Source: UBA6522 sp965237785
GTDB taxonomy: Bacteria > Pseudomonadota > Gammaproteobacteria > Steroidobacterales > Rariloculaceae
Reading direction: 5' to 3'
NCBI GenBank assembly: GCA_965237785.1
Contig: OZ250159.1
Location: 4,154,001-4,218,000, forward strand
DNA length: 64,000 nt
Shown here: piece by piece, positions 43,813 through 53,084 of the stretch
Numbering within the stretch: position 1 is the stretch's first letter
Layout of the letters: each line of letters opens with the position of its first letter
The notes under the pieces: model-generated
What the model saw: the letters and a program-made list of their open reading frames with translations, nothing else
The model's database searches: none
What the model was told of the DNA's origin: nothing
Translations under genes and position numbers: made by a program

Positions 43813-44873
43813 GAAGACTCGCCTCCTTGCTCCGAGCGCTCCCACAACTCACAGCTACTGGTTTCGATGGTTGCGCCTGGCGACCAGCTGAACGCCGTCT
43901 CGATCACCAGCGGTTTGTTGAACATCACCGAATCCGTGGTCGTCAGCCGATACCCCAGGCGGGGTGGTTCATCGTCGGTGCCGGGGATCAACGTAATTTC
44001 CTCAACAAACTCGACCCGATCGGACTGCGGAGTCCCGTCGCGGTCGAAATAGGGATAATTGACGCGGGTCGTATTCACCACCAGCGTATTTTCGTTTTCC
44101 CACCGGCCTGTCGAATACCCCAGGTGGCTATGCGCTGTTCCCGCGGGCGGCGCGTCCCGATCAAGATGGATCACGCGATCGCCGCCCCACCAGAAATGAC
44201 GCATGACGATGCGCTCACCGTCCTCCACCAGTTCCATGCTGCCTGGCAGCATGCGTTCGGGCATGCCGCGCGGCACGCAGTCCAGAATCGGGTGGTCGAT
44301 AGGGTCGAAGGCAGCCTTGGCCGCGCGCCCGGCCGGGCTGAGCACGTCATCGTAATCCTGTTCGGCCATCCACTCGCTGGGTAGCATTCCCATGCTCCAC
44401 ACGCCGAAGATGCTTTCGGGCGGTGGCGCGGGCTCACGTACGGATCGTTCACGACGCGGGGCGGCCTCGGGTTCCAGCCGTTCCGTCGACCATAGCAGTT
44501 CGCGGCGCACGCCCGCGTATTCCAGCCCATTGGGCAAGAGCAGGTTCCGCAGGCCCAAAAAATCGGATCGGTGCCGCGATACGAATCCGGCGGCCTTGAC
44601 GTGTGAGCCCAGGGGAAACATCCTGGCTGTGAACCCGCCGCTCTCAAGCTGGCTCGGAACACCCGTTTCCAATTCCCAGAACGTCTCCGACCCGTCCTCA
44701 TCGAGCACCTTCAGTCCGAAGCGCACGTGGGGATTGCGCCAGAACACCTCGGTCAATTCGCCCTCCAGGGTGACCAACTCGTCGGTGTTGTAGAACGCCG
44801 CGCTGCCCACGGGGCCGTGGTGCCCCCAAGCCAGCAACGGCGTCATGCAGACGAACGGAATCAGGCGGCGCAT
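43809..44873 (-). CDS. DUF6152-GRW/LVV fusion protein, first gene of the operon
   Basis: A 354-residue exported protein. Signal peptide ends PLLAWG, giving mature HHGPVGSA. The DUF6152 core has LTEVFWRNPHVRFGLKV and GSHVKAAGFVSRHR; the second domain has LDCVPRGMPERM, GERIVMRHFWWGGDRVI, LGYSTGRWENENTLVVNTTR and SSCELWERSE. It is the closest relative of 24624-25661 here (EVFWRNPHVRFxxK / EIFWRNPHVRFRM, NLLLPNGLEYAG / NMLLPNGLEFTG). ATG 44873 heads the operon; the stop is coupled to the next start. Confidence 0.86.
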   Translation of the reverse strand: MRRLIPFVCMTPLLAWGHHGPVGSAAFYNTDELVTLEGELTEVFWRNPHVRFGLKVLDEDGSETFWELETGVPSQLESGGFTARMFPLGSHVKAAGFVSRHRSDFLGLRNLLLPNGLEYAGVRRELLWSTERLEPEAAPRRERSVREPAPPPESIFGVWSMGMLPSEWMAEQDYDDVLSPAGRAAKAAFDPIDHPILDCVPRGMPERMLPGSMELVEDGERIVMRHFWWGGDRVIHLDRDAPPAGTAHSHLGYSTGRWENENTLVVNTTRVNYPYFDRDGTPQSDRVEFVEEITLIPGTDDEPPRLGYRLTTTDSVMFNKPLVIETAFSWSPGATIETSSCELWERSEQGGESS

Positions 44874-45044
44874 AGCAGCATAATAGTAACCGTTTGCGAA
44901 GTGTGGCGCTCGGCAAGTCTCAGGGTCAGAATGGTTAGAATTGAAAAGCGGGCGCGGCAATGGTTACGTTAGCGGTTCTGGGTGCAGGACACCATCGCAC
45001 GACTTTGCCGCGGGTTGGGAACTCGAATCAGGGGTGTGAGAGTC

Positions 45045-45407
45045 ATGTCGGATCTCGGTTTGGAGTCGGGGGTAGTCGTTTCCATCCCCGTTCGCGATCT
45101 GAAAAAGTCGTCCGCCTGGTATCGGGAAACTCTCGGTTTCGAGGTCGCTCGTACGCTTCCGGAACATGCCTGGTGTGAACTTTCCACGGCGACGGAAGGT
45201 TTGCGAATCGGTCTGGCGCAGGTGGAGCGCGGCAACGCTGGCGATACCACGCCGATATTCACGGTGAAAAGCATAGAGGCGGCCGCGGCGACGCTGGCGA
45301 GCAAACATATCGCCACCAGCCAAGTAGTCACGGTGGCCGGGCAGGCGAAGTTGCTGACCCTGCAGGACCCGGACGGCAACACGTTGATGCTTCAGGAGAG
45401 ACTGTGA
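45045..45407 (+). CDS. VOC-family (glyoxalase-fold) protein
   Basis: A 120-residue single VOC module: VVSIPVRDLKKSSAWYRETLGF, then ELSTATEGLRIGLAQVE and LTLQDPDGNTLMLQERL, the typical C-terminal metal-ligand motif. ATG 45045 fits the usual domain length; ATG 44982 would add an Arg-rich tail without similarity. It is divergent from the DUF6152 operon. Substrate unknown. Confidence 0.86.
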   Translation: MSDLGLESGVVVSIPVRDLKKSSAWYRETLGFEVARTLPEHAWCELSTATEGLRIGLAQVERGNAGDTTPIFTVKSIEAAAATLASKHIATSQVVTVAGQAKLLTLQDPDGNTLMLQERL

Positions 45408-45600
45408 TCTTCGGCCACATTTGCACGCAGGTTGGCGCGCGGTAACGGCTCGGTTGACTGCGCGTGCCGGCGCCTTGCTTTCGCATTGGACGATCAATCT
45501 GAAGATTCCTTAATAACCGATTCGCGAAGGTCGAACTTATCGAGGTCCGGTGGGATAATGGGGCGTTCCGCCGCCTGGGCGCTCCGGGGTCTACCTCCCG

Positions 45601-47805
45601 ATGCATCGAAGCCTTGTTTCAACCGTTCTTGCCGCACTGGGTACAACGGCGCTCGCGCAGTCGGGTGACACTTCGGCCGAAAAGTCGGTGAACATCGCCA
45701 GGACAAATTCGGCCCCCGTGATCGACGGGGTGCTGGAAGAGGACATCTGGAGCCGCGCACAGCCGATCGACGACTTTCACCAGATCGATCCCATCGAATA
45801 CGACGACGCTTCAGAGGGAACCCGGGTTTATCTTTTGTACGATGAGACTCATCTATACATCGGGGCGCGCCTCTTGGACAGCCGACCCGGTGAAATCACC
45901 TCGCAAATTCTCCGCCAGGGTTCGGATGTCGATGACGACGATTTCTTCGGCGTCATCCTCGATCCGTTCCTGGATCGGCGCAACGGCTATCTGTTTCAGT
46001 TGAATCCCAACGGTGTGCGCGCCGAGGCAATCTACAGGAACACCACCCAAACCAATTTCGACTGGGAGGGCATTTGGCGGGCACAGGCCACGATACACGA
46101 GGACGGATGGTCGGCGGAGATGGCCATACCGTTCAAAACACTGTCCTTCAACCCCGATAGCGATGGCTGGGGCATCAATTTCACTCGTGGCATTGCACGC
46201 AACCAGGAGACCATCGGTTGGGTGTCCCGGACCCGCTCGCAGAATCCCAGCATCGCCGGTACGGTCGTGGGCTTGGAGGGGTTGGAGCAGGGGCTCGGTC
46301 TGGACGTTGTTTCGTCCCTTAGCGCCAGGGAGTCCCGGTACTTCGTTCCGGCGGGCTCGGATTCGGCGACCGATCCATCAGTGGATGTGTTCTACAAGTT
46401 CACCCCGGCACTGACGGGTGTTCTGACGCTGAACACGGATTTCTCCGCCACCGAGGTGGACGACCGCCAAGTCAATCTAACCCGTTTCAGCTTGCTGTTT
46501 CCCGAGAAGCGGGATTTTTTCTTACAGGATGCAGATATATTCGAATTCGCGCGCCTTACCGGACGTGAATATGGCGGAGGGGGCGGCGCCGGTAATCAGA
46601 ACGGCCGGCCGTTCTTCTCCCGCGCCATCGGCCTGAGCGAATCGCGCCAGCCGGTGGATATAAATGCCGGGGCCAAGCTGACCGGTCGGCTGGGACGATG
46701 GAATCTGGGCGTCATCGATGTTCGCCAGGAAGGTTTCGAAGACGTCGAGGCGACCAACCTCTTCGTCGGTCGGGCAGTAGCCAACGTACTGGCCGAGTCC
46801 AATCTCGGTGTGATCGTCACCGACGGCGATCCCCACTCCAATCTGGACAATACCCTGGTCGGTGTGGATTTTCGCTACCTGAATTCGCGCTTGCCCGGCC
46901 GGCGCACTGCCGAGGGCGACGTCTGGTATCAACAGTCCTCGACACCCGGGCTGGAAGGCGACGACACCGCGTTCGGGGCCGGTTTTCGCATCCGCAGCAT
47001 CGATAAATTCAGCGGCAGCGTGAGGTTCGTTCAACTGGGTGAGCACTTCAATCCCGCATTGGGCTTCGCCAACCGGATCGGCGTACGTGATTTTTCTGCA
47101 AACGTCGGTTACACCCATCGTCCCCGGGGAAGGTTTTACCGAAACGTCTTTATCGGCCCGACTTACGCACGCAGCGAACGACTGGCGGACGGGAGCCTGC
47201 AAAGTGAATCGAAGGGAGTTCGCTTTGGGGGGTTCTCCCACGGCGGCGATCGAATGTTCGCGTCCTGCAGCCGAGACACCGAAGGCCTGATCCGACCCTT
47301 CCGAATCCGCCGGGACGAGGATCCTTCAGCCAACGTTGAAATTCCGGTAGGGCTTTATACGTTCGACGGTTGCAGAATCGAATTCGGCAGCGGCGATCAG
47401 AGAAAATTGGCCGGCCGGATGGTCTATGAGTCAGGCGATTTTTACGACGGTCGTAGAGTCACCATTCGTCCCGGAATTACGTGGCGGCCATCGTCCCATT
47501 TCGCCGTGGAATTGCAGTACCAAGTGAACGACGTGGAGCTACCCTACGGCGATTTCGTGTCGCGGCTCAGCCGGCTGCGCACCGACGTCGTTTTCTCATC
47601 CAGGCTGTCCTGGGTCAATCTGGTCCAGTGGGACAACGACACCGACGAGGTCGGGATCAACAGCCGTTTGCACTGGATTCCACAGGCGGGGCGAGAAGTC
47701 TACCTGGTGTTGAATCACAACCTCCAGGACCATGACGAGGATGGTACGTTCCGCTCCATGGAAGCCGATGTCACGGCAAAGCTGAATTACACGTTTCGGT
47801 TCTGA
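45601..47805 (+). CDS. CBM9 / DUF5916 outer-membrane protein
   Basis: A 734-residue exported protein. Residues ~25-210 form a family-9 carbohydrate-binding-like domain (PVIDGVLEEDIWSRAQPID, GWSAEMAIPFKTLSF). The rest is DUF5916, a beta-barrel-like domain with NTDFSATEVDDRQVNLTRF and FFPEKR-type segment LLFPEKRDFFLQDADIFEFA, ending with strands and aromatic Phe (LNYTFRF). Such proteins are common in bacteria that bind polysaccharides or other polymers at the surface. It follows the VOC gene by 193 bp and is convergent with the DUF6152 gene at 47890. Confidence 0.9.
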   Translation: MHRSLVSTVLAALGTTALAQSGDTSAEKSVNIARTNSAPVIDGVLEEDIWSRAQPIDDFHQIDPIEYDDASEGTRVYLLYDETHLYIGARLLDSRPGEITSQILRQGSDVDDDDFFGVILDPFLDRRNGYLFQLNPNGVRAEAIYRNTTQTNFDWEGIWRAQATIHEDGWSAEMAIPFKTLSFNPDSDGWGINFTRGIARNQETIGWVSRTRSQNPSIAGTVVGLEGLEQGLGLDVVSSLSARESRYFVPAGSDSATDPSVDVFYKFTPALTGVLTLNTDFSATEVDDRQVNLTRFSLLFPEKRDFFLQDADIFEFARLTGREYGGGGGAGNQNGRPFFSRAIGLSESRQPVDINAGAKLTGRLGRWNLGVIDVRQEGFEDVEATNLFVGRAVANVLAESNLGVIVTDGDPHSNLDNTLVGVDFRYLNSRLPGRRTAEGDVWYQQSSTPGLEGDDTAFGAGFRIRSIDKFSGSVRFVQLGEHFNPALGFANRIGVRDFSANVGYTHRPRGRFYRNVFIGPTYARSERLADGSLQSESKGVRFGGFSHGGDRMFASCSRDTEGLIRPFRIRRDEDPSANVEIPVGLYTFDGCRIEFGSGDQRKLAGRMVYESGDFYDGRRVTIRPGITWRPSSHFAVELQYQVNDVELPYGDFVSRLSRLRTDVVFSSRLSWVNLVQWDNDTDEVGINSRLHWIPQAGREVYLVLNHNLQDHDEDGTFRSMEADVTAKLNYTFRF

Positions 47806-47889
47806 CGTTTCGTTTCAGTCCGGGTTGTGCCAGGCCAGCGGGCGCCGGATCCAAATGCCACCGACGAAAATCCCGGCGCCGGATCGAAT

Positions 47890-48984
47890 TCACTGGAGCA
47901 AGTTCACCGGTACTTCGTACTCGTCTTCATCGTAACCCGCGGTGATATAGAACCAGGCGGCTTCCATCGAGCATTCGGCCTGCAGAGTCGGGCGGTCCGC
48001 AACCTTCGCCCACGAGTGTTCGATGACCAGCGGCTCGGCAAGATACTCGGGGTCGGTGATGGTGAATTCCCCATGCAGCGCCATGCCGTCATCCACCAGC
48101 CAATAGCGCTCGACCAGGCGCTTCCGGTTGCTGGAATCAAGGCCGATCTGCGTGCCCCACCGGTCCGCCTCGAAATTTGCGGTCTCGACCACCAGCACGT
48201 CGCCGTCGAAACGGCCGGTTGAGAAGCCCCAACGGCTCCGCTCCTCGGGTATGGATACGTTCTCACCCATGTGGACGACACGGGGATCGGGCCACAGATC
48301 CCTGTTGATAACAATGGTCTCGTCGTCTTGCCAACTGAAATGGTAGGCCATGGGCATCATCATCATTCGCGGCGGCCCCGGATAGATGCACTCGTTCAAC
48401 GGGTTTTGTGATTCGTGGAATTCGGCGACCAGCGCCTCGGCCTTCGCGGTCAGGGGCATGCCCTCCGGGGGGGCGCGGTAGGGGCTGACGGTGCGCGTCC
48501 AAAAGCCGGAAGGAAACGTCTCCGCGGCAAATACCTCGGCATTTACAGCCGAACCCGAGGGCGGTTCCCGACCGGTCTCCTCAAGGTACTCCTGTAACGA
48601 CCGGTTGTCCGCGAACATGCGAGGTCCGTCCGTTTTCCGCGCCCAGGTGAGACCGGCGTAGGGCCGGTCGGGATCGCGGTCATGGGGGCCGTGCCAGACG
48701 ATCCGGTCGCCGGGCTTAAAGCTGTCGGCAGTCCAGCCCAGGCGCGCAAGAGACGGCGGGTTCAGGGTTTCGACGGTGTACTGGACCGTTGCGCCGTTTT
48801 CGTCGGGCACGTCGACGATCAGGTAGACGTGAGGCACATTCCAGAGGTAATCGGAAACGACCCCCATCCTGGTAATCAAATTGTCGCGGTCGAGGCTCGC
48901 GTGGGAATGGTGAGCGAAAACTCCGCCAGGTATGGTCAACACAAGGACGCTGGTTGCGGACGCATATGCTCTAAACTTGATCAT
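47890..48984 (-). CDS. DUF6152-GRW/LVV fusion protein with repeat array at its start
   Basis: A 364-residue exported protein. Signal ends PGGVFA, so mature HHSHASLD, which matches the minimal protein at 10945 (HHSHGNY). The core has VSDYLWNVPHVYLIVDV (Pro-His, with Val for Asn) and GDRIVWHGPHDRD. Its second domain has NECIYPGPPRMMMMPMAYHF (a Met run), SRWGFSTGRFDGDVLVVETANF and LQAECSMEAAWFY. The 5' leader consists of five 14-bp tandem repeats ending 8 bp before ATG 48984. No SD is obvious outside the array. Confidence 0.86.
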   Translation of the reverse strand: MIKFRAYASATSVLVLTIPGGVFAHHSHASLDRDNLITRMGVVSDYLWNVPHVYLIVDVPDENGATVQYTVETLNPPSLARLGWTADSFKPGDRIVWHGPHDRDPDRPYAGLTWARKTDGPRMFADNRSLQEYLEETGREPPSGSAVNAEVFAAETFPSGFWTRTVSPYRAPPEGMPLTAKAEALVAEFHESQNPLNECIYPGPPRMMMMPMAYHFSWQDDETIVINRDLWPDPRVVHMGENVSIPEERSRWGFSTGRFDGDVLVVETANFEADRWGTQIGLDSSNRKRLVERYWLVDDGMALHGEFTITDPEYLAEPLVIEHSWAKVADRPTLQAECSMEAAWFYITAGYDEDEYEVPVNLLQ

Positions 48985-48992
48985 CGGCAGAC

Positions 48993-49062
48993 GTACTCGC
49001 TGTAACGTACTCGCTGTAACGTACTCGCTGTAACGTACTCGCTGTAACGTACTCGCTGTAAC
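48993..49062. repeat. Five perfect 14-bp tandem repeats abutting a start codon
   Basis: The unit GTACTCGCTGTAAC is repeated five times without mismatch. It begins 8 bp upstream of ATG 48984 (minus strand), so all five copies lie in the promoter or leader of the DUF6152 fusion gene. The unit length is not a multiple of three and not close to a helical turn. Copy number could change by slippage. Confidence 0.9.
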
Positions 49063-49263
49063 GATTGAAACATTCTAAATTATGTCGGCGGTCCCGTGGT
49101 AAAGAAATGTAATCTTGCTTTACACTTCCAAGCAGATTTTCTTGCGTCAAACGGGCAAACTACTCTGAGCGCGGAAGCGCTCGCGCGGTTGGAGTGCCGG
49201 CCCAGTGCCTGGGTGTCCAGCGCGGATATTGACATCGACAGTTGAGCCAGCGGGGCAAGACTC

Positions 49264-49842
49264 ATGAAACGTTCGAAAACGGTATTGTTCAGTCTCGGAG
49301 TTCTGGCATCGGCGCTCGCCGGCGCCCACCACAGCGTACCGGCGGAGTACGGCGATTCCGGCACGCCCACCCACTACATCGAGGGGACGATCAGCCGGGT
49401 TCTCTGGGCGAATCCGCACATTTTCATCAATATCGTGACCTCTGGAGGCGAGGTCGAGGCCGGGGAGAATTGGCGGCTCACGACACACCCGATCAACATC
49501 ATGACCGAGACCTACGGATTTCAGAACGACGATTTTGCCGAGGGCGATCGCGTTCGCGTCTACGGCTGGTTCCACTTGCGCGGTCAACCCCTGTTCCAGA
49601 TCCGCGCGATATCGGTCAACGACGGGCCGATGCTTTCGACGCTGCGGTTTTCCGATCTCAGGGACATCGTTAACGGGACGATCGCGAATAGTGAAATCGT
49701 GCCCACGACGAACATAAATGGCACCAGCCCCGGGCGCGCCGGCGCCGAGACGGTCCGCAAGCTTGGGGAGATGGGGTACCTGGACGAGGACGGTAACGTC
49801 AATCTGCCGGACGAAATCCTGTATCCGGACTACTCGCTCTAG
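49264..49842 (+). CDS. DUF6152 protein, single-domain
   Basis: A 192-residue exported protein. Signal ends SALAGA, so mature HHSVPAEY. The core has ISRVLWANPHIFINIV (Pro-His) and EGDRVRVYGWFHLRG, followed by a ~60-residue tail with LRFSDLRDIVNGTI and LGEMGYLDEDGNVN. It is divergent from the gene at 47890 across 279 bp that include the tandem array, and is 122 bp upstream of the molybdenum hydroxylase operon on the same strand. Confidence 0.86.
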   Translation: MKRSKTVLFSLGVLASALAGAHHSVPAEYGDSGTPTHYIEGTISRVLWANPHIFINIVTSGGEVEAGENWRLTTHPINIMTETYGFQNDDFAEGDRVRVYGWFHLRGQPLFQIRAISVNDGPMLSTLRFSDLRDIVNGTIANSEIVPTTNINGTSPGRAGAETVRKLGEMGYLDEDGNVNLPDEILYPDYSL

Positions 49843-49964
49843 GAACGCAATTCGACCGCTTTGGCGCTGCGCCCGCGCGGCCTACAGTTGTCTATTTCGG
49901 CGAATTTTCATACGATGCAGCTATACCGGAACAGGCTGCGAACGACAGTTACGGGTGGCTCCCA

Positions 49965-50660
49965 ATGACAGACGAAAGAACCCTTGCCTCTGCACGTGAT
50001 ATCTCTACGCCGGAGCCCCGCATGGACGGGGAGAGGTTGCTCGGCGCCATCGGCCGCGCGGGCGCGTCGAGGCGCCAATTCATCAAGGGAGTGATCGCCT
50101 CCGGAGCGGCGGTGAGTTCCGCCGGATACGTATTCGGCGGTTTGGCCGGATGTTCGACCGAACAGCCGCCCGCTGACACCTCTGCAGGCGGTGTCGAACG
50201 ACTGATCAGCCTCAACGTAAACGGCATGACCCGCCGCGTGGATGTGCTCCCCTACGAAACGCTGGCTATGACGTTGAGATACAAGCTCGGATTGACCGGC
50301 ACCAAGCTCGGCTGCGACCGGGCGGAATGCGGAGCATGCACCGTGCTGCTGGACGGTGTGTCCACCTACTCTTGTTCCACGCTCACCCATACGGTCAGAA
50401 ACCGCGCGATCCGCACGGTGGAAGGGCTGGAAGGCCCGAACGGGGAGTTGCACCCGGTTCAGCAGGCGATGATCGACGAGTTGGGTCCGCAATGTGGATT
50501 CTGTACGCCCGGTCAGGTGATGTCGGCGGTGGCGTTGCTGGAATCCAATCCCAGTCCGACTCGGGACGAGGCTCGATTTGCGCTGTCGGGGAACCTGTGC
50601 CGGTGCGGGGCGTACGACCACTATCTAAATTCCGTGATGCGAGCCGCGCAGAGCGCCTGA
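49965..50660 (+). CDS. Tat-exported 2x[2Fe-2S] subunit of a molybdenum hydroxylase
   Basis: A 231-residue iron-sulfur protein. A twin-arginine signal (GASRRQFIKGVIASGAAVSS) ends in a Gly-Cys stretch. The plant-type cluster binds in GCDRAECGACTVLLDG plus a later Cys (YSCST), and the second cluster in QCGFCTPGQ and NLCRCGAYD. This is the PaoA/small-subunit role: it passes electrons from Mo towards FAD. The Tat signal sends the assembled complex to the periplasm. It is followed one base later by the large subunit. Confidence 0.94.
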   Translation: MTDERTLASARDISTPEPRMDGERLLGAIGRAGASRRQFIKGVIASGAAVSSAGYVFGGLAGCSTEQPPADTSAGGVERLISLNVNGMTRRVDVLPYETLAMTLRYKLGLTGTKLGCDRAECGACTVLLDGVSTYSCSTLTHTVRNRAIRTVEGLEGPNGELHPVQQAMIDELGPQCGFCTPGQVMSAVALLESNPSPTRDEARFALSGNLCRCGAYDHYLNSVMRAAQSA

Positions 50661-50661
50661 A

Positions 50662-53072
50662 ATGGCTTACTCGCTGCTCGGTAAGGATTTTACCCCGCCG
50701 GACGTGCGGGCGAAGGTCACGGGCAGCGCAAGATACGCGGAAGACTTTCGTGCCGACGGCATGGCGTTCTGCAAGCTCCTGTTGAGCCCGGCGCCCCACG
50801 CTCGAGTCCGCAACGTGGACGTATCCCGGGCGCTGGCTTTGGACGGCGTTTACGGTGTCCTGGAAGCTGCCGACGTGCCTTCGTTCCCGGCGCCTCAGGA
50901 ACCCATCCTCACCGATGAACCTTTATTTGTGGGTCAGCCCATCCTGGCTCTGGCCGCCGTCGACGAGACCACCGCCGCGGACGCCCTGGACCTGATCGTC
51001 TATGACCTGGAACCGCTGCCATTCACCGTGGATCCATTGGCTGCGCTCTACCCCGGCGGCCCGAGCGCCCGTTCGGACGGCAACATTGCAGCGGTGAATT
51101 ACGGTCAGACCGATGTTGAAAACGGGTCGTGGACGGCCCAGGATTTTGCCGCGGCAGGCGACGGCCAGCTTCCCATGGGCGAACCCAATTCCGAGTGGTC
51201 GTACGGCGACGTCGACCAGGCGCTGGCTGACGCCGCCTTGGTCCTGGACGAGAGTTTTGTAACCGCCGGGCTCTCGCACCACAGCATGGAACCCCGCAGT
51301 GCCATGGCCCATTGGGAGAACGGCAAGTGCCATCTTTACGGTTCCTCGCAGAGCCAGAGTTTCTCGATGCCGACATTGGCGCGGCTGATCGGAATTCCGC
51401 CTGAAGAAATCGTCTTCGTGTCGGAATATTGCGGCGGCGGGTTCGGGTCCAAGGCCACTCCCTTTCCCAGCATGGTCATTCCGGCACATCTCTCCAAGAA
51501 GATCGGCCGCCCGGTCATGATGCGACTGACGCGCGCAGAGGAGTACTACCTCGGGTACGCGCGGACCGGTTTCCAGGGCCGCGTGCGCATGGGCTTCCGG
51601 GCGGACGGCCGCGTCACCGCGGTGGACCTGTTTCTCGTTCAGGAAAACGGTCCCGCCAGCGGATTCCCCAATCTCTCCGGCGCGGCTCAGGGTGTTTCGG
51701 TCATGTACCAACCGGAGTCGATGCGGTTTCGCGGGATCGGCGTATTTACCAATACCCCGCCGCGAGCGGCGCAGCGCGGGCCGGGACAGAACGAAATGGC
51801 GGCGTCCATGGAACCGTTGATCGACAAGGCGGCGCGCGAACTGGGCCTGGACCGGCTCGACATACGCATGATCAATGCGTCGGGAGAGGGCGCCGTACAC
51901 AGCGCTCAGCGTATTCCGCTCACCAGCGCGCACATGCCGGAAGCGCTGACCCTGGCGGCCGAGCAGTTCAACTGGGAGGAGCGCAAGGGTCTGAGCGGGC
52001 AGACCAACGGTACCAAGGTCACCGGCGTGGGCGTCGGCCAGGCCTTCCACCCCGCCGGTTTCAACGGTTTTGACGGGCTGGTCCGGCTGACGCCGGACGG
52101 CAAGCTTCATATCCATACCGGCGTCGGCAATCTCGGCACGTATTCCCACAGTTCGACTGCCCGTGTGGCCGCCGAGATCCTCAAGTGCGATTGGCCGATT
52201 GCGTGGTGGTCCGGGGCGATAGCCGCAAGCACCTGCCCTTCAACATCGGACAGTTCGGCAGCAATACCTCATTTACCATGAGCCGCACCAACTACGTGGC
52301 CGCGATGGATGCGGTGGGCAAGCTCAAGGAAATCGCCGCGATGGACCTGGGTGGATCGCCCGAGGACTACGATATCGGCGGTCACCGCGTGTTTTCCAGG
52401 GCGGATTCGGAGCGCTTCCTGACTTACGCCGATGCGGCCCAGCGGGCCATCGATCTGGGTGGCAAGTATTCCGGCCACGAGGCGCCGGAAGATATCAATC
52501 CCTTTACCAAGGCGGCGGTGGCCGGCCTTGCCGGCAGCGGCTTGATCGGGGTCGCGAAGGACAATCTGGAGGTCAACGGGCAACCCGCGGCCCACGTTGC
52601 GGGTTTCGCGTTGATCGAGTTGGATGTGGAGACCGGGAATGTGGAGATTCTCGACTACTCGGCGGCGGCGGATTGCGGAACCGTCATCCACCCCATGGGC
52701 CTCGCAACGCAGATCAAGGGCGGTGCGGTGATGGGGTTCGGCATGGCCCTGACGGAGCGTCACATCTACGATCCGCAAAATGGATTGCCCGGCAATATAG
52801 GCTTCCATCAGGCGAAGCCGCCGTCGTTTCTGGACGTCCCGTCGACCATGAGCACGGCGGCGGTGGATATTGCCGACCCCGAGAACCCGGTGGGGATCAA
52901 GGGCGTGGGTGAACCGGTGTTGGGCGCGGGGCTCGCGGCGCTGTTGTGCGCGATCTCCGATGCGTTGGGCGGGCACACCTTCAAGCGCACCCCCGTGACC
53001 ACCGATATGATCGTAAACGCGCTGGCCGGTCGGGAGCAGTCCCATCGGCCGTTGCAAGTCAATACAGCTTAG
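50662..53072 (+). pseudogene. Molybdopterin-binding large subunit, split by a one-base frameshift
   Basis: Close paralogue of 37875-40283 (MAYSLLGKDFTPPDVRAKV). Frame 1 runs from 50662 to a stop at 52281 and loses similarity after ILKCDW; the rest continues in another frame from DCVVVRGDSRKHLPF to 53072. The junction is at ~52192-52196: GATTGGCCGATTGC would read W-A-D-C-V if one G is restored (TGGGCC). Restored length would be ~803 residues, equal to the paralogue. Motifs are intact on both sides: EYCGGGFGSKAT, RAAQRGPGQNE, GVGNLGTYS and GVGEPVLGAG. Either a recent mutation or an assembly error; with a correct base it is a normal subunit. Confidence 0.85.
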
Positions 53073-53084
53073 AGGAGCAGAGCC

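Noticed and set aside
48993..49062. Tandem array as a mini CRISPR
   Set aside because: Units are contiguous 14-mers without spacers, and no cas gene is present.
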